Positions 33,811-42,700 of a stretch of 64,000 nt of DNA are shown piece by piece; positions within the stretch are counted from its first letter, which is position 1, and the number at the start of each line of letters is the position of its first letter. A program made the position numbers and the translations under genes. The notes below the pieces were generated by a model. The model did no database searches. It saw only the letters and a program-made list of their open reading frames with translations, and had not been told where the DNA came from. The stretch is from Mucilaginibacter defluvii (lineage in GTDB: Bacteria; Bacteroidota; Bacteroidia; Sphingobacteriales; Sphingobacteriaceae), in assembly GCF_039543225.1 (NCBI RefSeq), contig NZ_BAABJI010000002.1:1426001-1490000 (forward strand). The letters run 5' to 3'.

Positions 33811-35033
33811 AAAAATTATTAATAACAGGGTTCTTTCTTGCAGCCGTTTTCACCGCCTGCCAGCAGCAGCAAGGTGATCGGCAGGAAATAGCCAGCGGTC
33901 ATGCCCCGGAACATGCGGCAGTTAAACAGCAATATACCTGCCCGATGCATCCGCAAGTCATAAAGGACCATCCGGGCGACTGCCCGATCTGCGGGATGAC
34001 CCTCGTTCCGGTTGCGCATAATGAAACCAAAGCTCATTCCTTAAAATTCAGCCCTGCCCAATTGGAACTGGCAAATATTACCATGATGACAGTTGGGAAA
34101 GGCTATTCGGGACAAAGCCAACTGATCAATGGGAGGCTGGCTGCCAACACTACACAAAACGAGGTTATCAGCGCACGTGCAGCAGGAAGAATTGAGAAAC
34201 TATTCGTCAAACAGACCGGTATTAGGATCAATCAGGGTCAGCCCTTATATGAGCTGTACAGCGAGGAGTTATTAACGCTTGAAAACGAATTTCTTTTGGC
34301 TTGGGACCAGTATAAAGCTATGGGAAATGAAAACGAACGGTTTGGTTCATTTCTTGAATCCGCAGGCAAAAAACTGGCATTATACGGACTAAAGCCTGCA
34401 CAGATACGACAGCTCAAAAAGACGCACCAGGTTCATGCAAGAATCACCATGTATGCCACGGCTGGTGGTATCGTTACAGCAATAAAGGCGACGGAGGGGC
34501 AATATGTCGCAGAAGGTACTGCCCTGTATAGCCTGGAAGGCCTGGATCAGCTATGGGTGGAAGGCGAACTCTATCCCGAAGAAGCCGGTAAAGTAAAAAT
34601 GGGACAGCAAATCAAAGTCTTGCTCCCCGGAAGCGAAGACCAGCCGCTTACCGCTAAAGTTTCCTTTATCAATCCGGAACTACAGGCTGGCACGCAACTT
34701 TCGGTTATACGGGCAACTATTCAAAACCCCGGGCTTAAGCTGCAGCCAGGCATGCAGGTGCAAATAGCTATGCCCTCTACAGGACAACAGGCATTGGTTG
34801 TTCCTTTAAATGCACTGGTTCGTGACGCGAAGGGCAGTATGGTTTTCGTACAAACAGCGAAGAATACGTTTGAACCACGCATGGTAAAAACCGGCATAGA
34901 AAATGAACGGACAATTGAAATTGTGAACGGGCTAAGTGCTGGCGAGACCATTGCTGCAACCGGCGCCTATCTGATCTATAGTGAACTGGTGTTGAAACAG
35001 GGCGGTAATGCTATGGCAGGAATGCAGAAGTAA
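33807..35033 (+). CDS. CusB-like RND periplasmic adaptor with heavy-metal-binding domain (2)
   Basis: A second 408-residue adaptor lipoprotein (VFTAC-Q) with the same architecture: heavy-metal-binding domain (YTCPMHPQ... CPICGMTLV) and then a membrane-fusion core (RIEKLFVKQTGIRINQGQPLYELYS). It is divergent from the first copy and coupled to it by an ATGA overlap. Two adaptors for one pump is unusual; they could form a hetero-hexamer, or one may serve another pump. Last gene of the copper island. Confidence 0.85.
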   Translation: MKKLLITGFFLAAVFTACQQQQGDRQEIASGHAPEHAAVKQQYTCPMHPQVIKDHPGDCPICGMTLVPVAHNETKAHSLKFSPAQLELANITMMTVGKGYSGQSQLINGRLAANTTQNEVISARAAGRIEKLFVKQTGIRINQGQPLYELYSEELLTLENEFLLAWDQYKAMGNENERFGSFLESAGKKLALYGLKPAQIRQLKKTHQVHARITMYATAGGIVTAIKATEGQYVAEGTALYSLEGLDQLWVEGELYPEEAGKVKMGQQIKVLLPGSEDQPLTAKVSFINPELQAGTQLSVIRATIQNPGLKLQPGMQVQIAMPSTGQQALVVPLNALVRDAKGSMVFVQTAKNTFEPRMVKTGIENERTIEIVNGLSAGETIAATGAYLIYSELVLKQGGNAMAGMQK

Positions 35034-35048
35034 TTACACCCGTTAAGT

Positions 35049-35085
35049 GCTTAAAGATGAAGCTGAGTCAGCTTCATCTTTAAGC
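35049..35085. terminator. Bidirectional terminator between copper and zinc operons
   Basis: Perfect inverted repeat with 18-bp arms (GCTTAAAGATGAAGCTGA and its complement) centred on one base, located between two convergent operons. Confidence 0.85.
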
Positions 35086-35097
35086 AAAACCTATTTC

Positions 35098-37128
35098 TTA
35101 CAACTTCATTCGCTGTATTCTTACTGCGTTCAGAATTGCCAGCAGGGCGACGCCTACATCGGCAATTACTGCTTCCCAAAGGTTGGCGACCCCTCCTGCA
35201 CCCAATACGAGGACGACCACCTTCACAAGCATGGCAATCGTAATATTCTGCCAAACAACACGGCTCGTTATTTTACCGACATTGATAGCTGTGGTGATTT
35301 TAGAAGGCTGGTCATTCTGAATGACAATATCTGCGGTTTCAATAGTAGCGTCACTACCCAGGCCGCCCATAGCAATACCGGCATCAGCCAACGCAACGAC
35401 TGGCGCATCATTCACGCCGTCACCTACGAAAGCAATACGGCTGCCAGCATCCTTAAAGCCCTGTACTTTTTCCACTTTTCCGTCTGGTAACAGGTCGCCA
35501 TATGCTTTATCTATGCTTAGCGACTTAGCTACTTTATCCACGACGGCTTGCTTGTCTCCGGATAACATGACGGTTTGCAGCTTGAGGTTGTGCATCCGCT
35601 CGATGGCAACTTTTGCGTCCTCTTTAATTTCGTCTGCAATGGTGATGTAACCCGTATATTGGTTATCCACAGCCAGTACGACAACGGTATCAACCAAACC
35701 ATCCACTTCACCAGGATAAGCAATATTAAATTTCTTTAAAAGCTTCGCGTTGCCAGCCAGCACCACTTTACCGTTTATCGTGCCTTTCAAGCCATGGCCG
35801 GAGATCTCTTCGACATTTTCTGCCTGGATAGCTTTGGCCTTATCGCCAGCATAAGCGACCACCGCTTTGGCAATAGGATGAGTCGAATTGGCTTCAATAG
35901 CCGCTGCCATACACACTAATTCATCATTACTCAATCCTTCGGCTTTCACTTCCTGCACCTTAAATACGCCTTTGGTCAGGGTTCCCGTTTTATCCATGAT
36001 GACCGTATCGATCTTCGTCATGACATCTAAAAAGTTAGAACCTTTAAACAATATCCCATTTCGTGAGGCCAGCCCGATACCGCCAAAGTAGCCCAGCGGT
36101 ATTGACACTACCAGCGCGCAAGGGCAGCTGATCACCAGGAAAACCAGTGACCTATAGAACCACTGATGAAAGTTATAACTGTCGACAAAGAAGTAAGGTG
36201 CAAAACATACCAGTAAGGCCAAAGCAAAGACTATTGGCGTATATATTTTGGCAAAACGGCTGATGAAGAGCTGGGTCTGCGACTTACGCGCGGTGGCATC
36301 CTGCACCATTTCCAATATTTGACTCAGTTTGCTGTCTTTGAACAAAGCTTTAACCTGAACCTCGCTGACCTTATCCAGGTTGATCATACCCGCTAGTACC
36401 TTTTCGCCCTTGCGCTTCGTGTCCGGCTTACTCTCACCCGTCAGTGCTGCGGTATTGAAGCTGGCCGAATCCGAAGAAAGCTCGCCATCCAAGGCGACCT
36501 TTTCACCAGCTTTCACCTGGATGATCTCATCCACTTGTACGCTTTTCGGATCAACCTCTATAGGCTTTCCCTCACGCATCACCGTTACCTTATCCGGCCG
36601 GATATCCAACAGTGCCTTGATGCTTTTTTTCGCGCGGTTCACCGCTGCATCCTGAAACCACTCACCAATAGAATAAAACACCATAACGGCGACGCCCTCG
36701 CTGTACGACCCAATGCCGAAAGCCCCAATGGTAGCCACGCTCATCAAGAAAAACTCATTAAAGAAGTCAAAGTGCTTTGCCTTGCGCCAGGCCATGCCCA
36801 GTACGTTATAGCCGGACAGTCCGAAGGCAATTAAAAAAACGATCAGATTCACCGGAAACGGTGGCTGCCACTTGAATCCATATTCCAGCGTCAGCATCAC
36901 GACCAGGATCAAAAGAGCGGTTAGCAGCGGCCAGTGGCTCAGCCAGCTTTCCGATTCCTCGGGCGCTTCCGTCAGGTTCAGCGTCTCATCTTCCTCGTCA
37001 TGATCATGCTCCTTTGCGGCGTGCTGGTCGGCTTGGTGTGCCCGCTCATTATTCACTGCGATCGGCCGGTTTTCAGAAGGCTTTCCGGTATGTTCTTTAC
37101 CATCAACCTGGTATTGCTCGTTTTCCAT
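35098..37128 (-). CDS. Zn/Cd/Pb-exporting P1B-2 ATPase
   Basis: A 676-residue inner-membrane pump. The N-terminus is His/Asp/Glu-rich (HAAKEHDHDEEDE) with no HMA domain. The metal site is CPC (C335, C337) and the phosphorylation site DKTGT (D379), with TGES, GDGVND and the P1B-2 signature K in TM7 (MLVKVVVLVLG) and D in TM8 (IADVGVALL). Substrates are expected to be divalent Zn, Cd or Pb. It closes the minus-strand czc-type operon and would feed metal to the RND pump's periplasmic side. Confidence 0.9.
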   Translation of the reverse strand: MENEQYQVDGKEHTGKPSENRPIAVNNERAHQADQHAAKEHDHDEEDETLNLTEAPEESESWLSHWPLLTALLILVVMLTLEYGFKWQPPFPVNLIVFLIAFGLSGYNVLGMAWRKAKHFDFFNEFFLMSVATIGAFGIGSYSEGVAVMVFYSIGEWFQDAAVNRAKKSIKALLDIRPDKVTVMREGKPIEVDPKSVQVDEIIQVKAGEKVALDGELSSDSASFNTAALTGESKPDTKRKGEKVLAGMINLDKVSEVQVKALFKDSKLSQILEMVQDATARKSQTQLFISRFAKIYTPIVFALALLVCFAPYFFVDSYNFHQWFYRSLVFLVISCPCALVVSIPLGYFGGIGLASRNGILFKGSNFLDVMTKIDTVIMDKTGTLTKGVFKVQEVKAEGLSNDELVCMAAAIEANSTHPIAKAVVAYAGDKAKAIQAENVEEISGHGLKGTINGKVVLAGNAKLLKKFNIAYPGEVDGLVDTVVVLAVDNQYTGYITIADEIKEDAKVAIERMHNLKLQTVMLSGDKQAVVDKVAKSLSIDKAYGDLLPDGKVEKVQGFKDAGSRIAFVGDGVNDAPVVALADAGIAMGGLGSDATIETADIVIQNDQPSKITTAINVGKITSRVVWQNITIAMLVKVVVLVLGAGGVANLWEAVIADVGVALLAILNAVRIQRMKL

Positions 37129-37179
37129 TATCTTAAATTAAGTGAATGTCTACAAATTTGTTTGCTATGCTCTTGCGGC

Positions 37180-38508
37180 CTACACCAGACTGCGGATATC
37201 ATTATAAAAAACTAAAACCACGATCACCATCAGGATCAAAAAGCCGGTGATCTGTATGCGCTGCAAAGTCTCCGGCTTAAAAGGGCTGCCCCGAAGGCCT
37301 TCAATGGCTACCAGGAAAATTTGGCCGCCATCAAGTGATGGTATTGGCAGCACATTGATAAAGCCAATGCCGATCGAAAGCAAGGCAATCAGGCTCCAAA
37401 AGCGCTTCCATTCGAGGTGTTCGCCAAACATGGTCGCAATTTTAACCGGCCCGTTCAGCGCTTCTTTCATCTTGACCTCGCCCGAAAGCATCTGCCCGAA
37501 CCCCTTTACATTATCCGATATAGAAGTCAAGGTACGTGTTGTACCGGTTGCGATGGACCCCGCTACCGAAACAGGCCCGCGCCGGTAAGCAGGCTTTTTA
37601 CTGTTCAGACTAAAGCCGATATGACCGTCCTTGTCCCGGTGCGCCCGGAGCCGCATCGTCTTACCATCATGAATGACCGTGACATACAATTCACGCTGCT
37701 TATTCTCTTGTAAACGGACCTGGAATTCCTCATAGGAATGTATTGAATCCCCGTTGATCGTGAAAATTCCGGTATGCTTGAATTCTTTGGTGCCGTACAA
37801 ATTAAGATTGGTTAGCACGGAATCCGCTTTATAGTCTGCATTGACCGAAAAGAAATCGGTCATGCCTTCATCAGCGATCGTCTGCATCACTTGCGGTGGA
37901 ACGGCGATATGCAAATGTACCCGCTCTTTGCCTTTTGACCGTATTACGGATAGGACTGTTTTGCCGCGTATCAGGCGGCTGCTTGTCAGTTCTTCTTCAT
38001 CCACCAGGGGTTCATCGTCAACAGCGACCAGCTGATCGCCTGCCTCAAGGCCAGCGAGTTTACCCAATTTACCCGGTTCGATCCGGTATTCCTGTCCAAG
38101 CGTGGCAACAGACCCTTTACCGTATCTTAGCGTCAGGCCGGTAAATACGACAACCGCCAGCAAGACATTCATGAGAATGCCGCTGAGCATCACAATGATC
38201 CGCTGCCATACCGGCTTGTTATGGTACCTGCGGTGCGCAAAAGTACCTTCATGACCTTCCTCATCTTCATGGTTACTTAGCATCCCTGCCATTTTCACAT
38301 AGCCGCCCAGCGGCAGCCAGCCTATCCCATATTCTGTTCCTTTAAAATGAAACCGGAACAATCTCAACCCCCAGGCATCAAAAAACAGGTAAAACTTCCT
38401 GACCCGTATACCAAATGCCTTTGCGGCTAAAAAGTGCCCCAGCTCATGCACCAGCACCAGGAGGGACATTCCGGCCACAAATTGCAATATCATGATCACT
38501 ATTCGCAT
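37180..38508 (-). CDS. M50 site-2 protease (RseP-like) in metal operon
   Basis: A 442-residue membrane metalloprotease. Active-site zinc motif is HELGH in TM1 (about residues 21-25), with GGYVKMAGM and, near the C-terminus, NVLPIPSLDGGQ carrying the third ligand Asp. A PDZ domain lies between (KLAGLEAGDQLVAVDDEPL), and a second degenerate one may follow. RseP-type enzymes cleave anti-sigma factors or signal-peptide remnants inside the membrane. The gene lies 18 bp from czcB and 51 bp from the ATPase, so it is part of the operon. No sigma/anti-sigma pair is nearby. Confidence 0.85.
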   Translation of the reverse strand: MRIVIMILQFVAGMSLLVLVHELGHFLAAKAFGIRVRKFYLFFDAWGLRLFRFHFKGTEYGIGWLPLGGYVKMAGMLSNHEDEEGHEGTFAHRRYHNKPVWQRIIVMLSGILMNVLLAVVVFTGLTLRYGKGSVATLGQEYRIEPGKLGKLAGLEAGDQLVAVDDEPLVDEEELTSSRLIRGKTVLSVIRSKGKERVHLHIAVPPQVMQTIADEGMTDFFSVNADYKADSVLTNLNLYGTKEFKHTGIFTINGDSIHSYEEFQVRLQENKQRELYVTVIHDGKTMRLRAHRDKDGHIGFSLNSKKPAYRRGPVSVAGSIATGTTRTLTSISDNVKGFGQMLSGEVKMKEALNGPVKIATMFGEHLEWKRFWSLIALLSIGIGFINVLPIPSLDGGQIFLVAIEGLRGSPFKPETLQRIQITGFLILMVIVVLVFYNDIRSLV

Positions 38509-38526
38509 CTGTTCTCTTTTGTTAGA

Positions 38527-39777
38527 TTATTCCTCCTCGTCGCCGGTAGCGTTCTCAGAGGAAAGAATGTAAAAGGCACCTTTGGTGACGATCTTGATAT
38601 CTTTTGGCAAGGCCTTCACCAATCTAATTTCAGTATACCCTAAATCGCTTACGCCGGTCACTACCTCTGCTTTTTCAAAAACATAAGATTTACCGGATGT
38701 ATCTTCTTCGTCCGTTTCTGATTTTTCTTTTGCGCCAGAACGTTCAGCGACCCTAACCAGATAATAAATATATTCCTTGCCACCGGTTTTGATAACAGCC
38801 TCAGTTGGAACGGCTGTAGCCTCCTGCTTGCCCACGTCGATCAATGCCGATACATACATACCCTGGATAAGGTTATTTTTGGCCGCCTGCTCGATCACTG
38901 CGTGTGCAATAATGGCCTTGCTTTCGTTTTCAAAGGACTGGTTTACGCCGTAAATTTTCCCGGTGATCTCGCGATTGTTTTGATTGGTGAGGATAAAGCT
39001 TACCTGCTGGCCCGCCTTTACTTTAAACAGGTCCTTTTCATAGACCACCAAGTCACAATGCACTTTCGAGTTATCAATAATGTTCATTAGCGGCCTGGCT
39101 GGTTCCGCGTAGGAGCCGGTCTGGATCACGATCTTACCTATAGTGCCGCTGATAGGCGCGTATACGGGTATCTGCGTGATAAACCTGCCATGGGCGGCAC
39201 TTTCCGGGCTAACGCCCACCTGCCGGAGCTGGCGGCTGAGCGCAGAAACTTTGGCCTGCTCGTTTTGTAAGGCAGTTTGCGACTGCTGGTAGATCTTACC
39301 GGTGCCTGCATTGGCTTCATTCAATTCCCGCTGGCGCTCGTACTCCTTGGCCGCATAAGACAGGCTGGATAACGCCGCCATATAATCCTGCTGCAACTGT
39401 ATGAGCTGGTTGTTTTCAATGGTGGCCAGTTTCTGCCCTTTAGAAACATGCTGCCCCTCCAGAACAAACACCTGATTGACAACGCCGCCCATCAGCAGCG
39501 TTACCTCGGCTTTGTTTTGCGGCGGTACTTCAAGCTGGCCGCTGGCTTTTACCACTGACTTTAGATTTTTTTGTTCGATACTGCCCAGGCGGATACCAAC
39601 GGCGTCGAGCTGGCTTTGCGTCAGTGTAACGCCTTCGGGTGCAGCTTTTGGCTTTTCGCTTTTGGCTTCTTCGTTGTCCCCGGTTTTCGGCTGCTGCGAG
39701 CAAGACGTGAACATTAGCAATGCAGCAAACATCGCAGCCAAGCCAAGTTGAAATTTTTTAATTATCAATGTATTCAT
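38527..39777 (-). CDS. czcB: CzcB-like RND periplasmic adaptor
   Basis: A 416-residue adaptor lipoprotein (MFTSC-S). Standard membrane-fusion layout: beta-barrel start VVKASGQLEVPP, a hairpin coiled coil (about 125-185), then the lipoyl-like return VYAPISGTIGKIVIQTGSYAEP. There is no heavy-metal-binding domain, unlike the copper adaptors in this window. Start overlaps the stop of the upstream czcA by one base (TAATG), indicating coupling. Partner of the CzcA-TolC fusion pump. Confidence 0.88.
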   Translation of the reverse strand: MNTLIIKKFQLGLAAMFAALLMFTSCSQQPKTGDNEEAKSEKPKAAPEGVTLTQSQLDAVGIRLGSIEQKNLKSVVKASGQLEVPPQNKAEVTLLMGGVVNQVFVLEGQHVSKGQKLATIENNQLIQLQQDYMAALSSLSYAAKEYERQRELNEANAGTGKIYQQSQTALQNEQAKVSALSRQLRQVGVSPESAAHGRFITQIPVYAPISGTIGKIVIQTGSYAEPARPLMNIIDNSKVHCDLVVYEKDLFKVKAGQQVSFILTNQNNREITGKIYGVNQSFENESKAIIAHAVIEQAAKNNLIQGMYVSALIDVGKQEATAVPTEAVIKTGGKEYIYYLVRVAERSGAKEKSETDEEDTSGKSYVFEKAEVVTGVSDLGYTEIRLVKALPKDIKIVTKGAFYILSSENATGDEEE

Positions 39778-42700
39778 TATAATTTTTCGCTGGAGGTCAA
39801 ATAATTGAGTTCAATAACGGCCTGGTTATAGTCGCGTAACGCAGACAGATAACTCAGCCTGGTGTTCATGGCCTGCGTCATGTTCTGAATGAACTCGACG
39901 TAACCGATCTCGCCTTTGCTGTAGGCAAACTGGGCGATACGGATTTGCTCGGCTGCCTGCTTCAATCCCGCTTCTTCATAGTAGCGAAGCGCCTCGTCAA
40001 ACTTGGCTAATTGCTGCAAGCCCTGGCTATATTGCTTCGTCAGTACAAGGGTCGCATTCTGCTGCTCGGCCTGAGCGATCTGCTGGCCGACCTGTGCAGC
40101 TTTTACCCGGCTTTTCTGCGCCCCGAAGAAAAGCGGAACGGCCACACCGATCTCAAAACCACCGATACGGGTGCCGGGGAAATAATTACGGTTGATGCCT
40201 GCCGGATTGAATGCACCGACCAGGAGCTGCTGCCGGTAACCCAATGTCAGGTCCGGCAAATACTTGCTTTTTTCGGCCTGAAGCTGTGCGTCAGCCAGCG
40301 TGCTGCGCTGCTGGTAATAGGCTAGCTGCGGATGGCCATCAGTGCTGAGGCTATCTTGTGGCGCAAACCTCAGCTTTTCCAACGTGCTTTCCGTTACCTG
40401 TGGCAGCTCATTAATATTGAGCAGTTGCCTCAGTTCCTGCCTGGCGATTAACACATCCGCTTCCGCCTGCTTTTTGGACACCCCGATCTCCCTGTAGGCA
40501 TTTACCGCTGATAGCTGTTCGAGGTAGGAGGTTTCCCCGGTTTTATAGCGCAGCGCTGCCCGCTCGGAGAACCGCTTATACAGACTGTCCTGGCTGCCCA
40601 GTTGCCGTAACTTATTTTGCGCATACCGAAGCTGGTAGTAAGCCAGTGTGACTTGCTTCACGAGTTCCCTTTCCGTAAGGGCCTTCGCTTTTTCGCTCAG
40701 GGCGGTTTGCGCTTTCAGCACCCTGCCCTGTGCGCTGTAAACGGTCGGGAAAGCAAAGCTCTGCGTGATGCCTAAGCTGTTATCAATGTTGCCGCCCGAA
40801 GTAGGGTCTTGCGTCAGCGTGATGTCCGTTTTGGCGGGATCAAAGGCTGTACCCTGCAAAGCCCTGTTCTGGCTTATTTCGAGGGTTGACCTCCTTAGGT
40901 TCGGGTTATTCCGGATAGCAGTTTGGATACTTTCCATTAAAGTAAGCGGCTTAGTATCCTGCGCCTGTATAGTCTGTGTAGCAAACAAGCTGCCTGCCAG
41001 CAGCACGAAGATGGTTACTATTTTGGGTGACAATGGCATAGCCTTATCCGGTTTCGGTGGATGGTTTTTTGTAAAAAGAATATAAAGTACGGGCAGTACC
41101 AGTAACGTGAGCAACGTGGCGGAGATCAGCCCGCCGATCACTACGGTTGCCAGTGGTCTTTGTACCTCGGCACCGGCTGTAGTAGATATCGCCATCGGCA
41201 AAAAGCCGAGCGAAGCAACTGATGCCGTCATGATGACCGGCCTTAACCTAACCTGTGTACCTTTTTTGACACGTTCCACGATATCCGAAATGCCTTCGGC
41301 CTGGAGCTGGTTAAAATACCCGATCAGTACGATACCATTAAGTACGGCAACACCGAAGAGTGCGATGAAGCCAACGCCTGCACTGATACTGAATGGCATA
41401 CCTCTGAGGTATAAAGCCGCTACGCCGCCCACCGCCGATAACGGCACCGCAGAGAAGATCAGGAGCGTTTCGCGGATTGAACGGAACGTAAAAAACAGCA
41501 GAATGAGGATCAGCAGCAGTGCTACCGGAACAGCAATTCCCAAACGGCCTTTCGCTTCCTGAAGGTTTTGAAACTGACCGCCATAGGTCGTATAATATCC
41601 GGCAGGCATTTTCAGTTTCTGGCTCAATAGCTGCTGAATTTCCTTAACCGTACTTTCTACGTCACGGCCTCTCACGTTAAAGCCAACATAGATCCTGCGC
41701 TTACCATCCTCGCGGCTAATCTGCGAAGGAGCATCTTCAATTTGGATCGAGGCCACCTGGCTCAGCGGCACTTTACTGCCGCTTGGCAGCGGAATGTACA
41801 GGTTTTCGATATTGGTGATATCGGCCCGCAGTTCCCGGCTCAGACGAAGCACGATCTCAAAGCGCTTTTCGCCCTCGAACACCACGCCAGCCACACGGCC
41901 TGCAAAAGCAGTGCTTAACGCGGTATTGACATCCTCGATATTCAGCCCGTACTGGGCTATCTTATGGCGGTCGTAGGTAACAGCAACCTGCGGCAGCCCG
42001 CTAACCTTTTCGACGATCGGTTCACTGACGCCTTTGACGCTGGTGATCAGTTTGGCTGTTTTATCCGCTTGTGCAGAGAGCACGTCCAGATCATCCCCGA
42101 AGATCTTGATGGCCACATCCTGACGGATACCGGTCATCAGTTCGTTAAAGCGCATCTGCATAGGCTGGGTGACTTCCACATTGATACCGGGAATGTTTTT
42201 TAAGGTCTGCTCGATCTTTTCCATCATTTCCGTGCGGTCACCTGCCGAAGTCCACTCGTCTTTGGGTTTCATTGAAAGCATCATATCCCCGCGCTCAAAC
42301 GGCATCGGGTCAGTGGGTACTTCGGCGCTGCCGATGCGCGTTACGGCTTGTTTGATCTCCGGGTACTTGCTTTTCAATAGCTTTTCCGCTTTGCTGAAAG
42401 TTTCCACCACCTGGCTGAGCGAAGTTCCCTGCATCATAGCGATCTCTACCGTTAGGTCACCCTCTTCCAGCGTAGGGATAAACTCACCACCCATCTTAGC
42501 GAACGCCCAGAAGGCAACGGCTAACAATACGGCAGAAAGAAAGACAGTGAGCTTCCTGGCTTTCAAAACCGCATTCAGCGCCGGGGTATAAACGCGGTGC
42601 AATGCGTCGATAATACGGTCTGAAATATTTCGCTTGTGACGTGTTTTCTTGCTCAAAAACAAAGCACTGGCCATCGGTACATAGGTCAAAGACAGAATAA

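Noticed and set aside
35047..35490. Plus-strand open frame covering the end of the P1B-2 ATPase gene
   Set aside because: Lies opposite a certain gene with all ATPase motifs, and contains the convergent terminator; no independent support.
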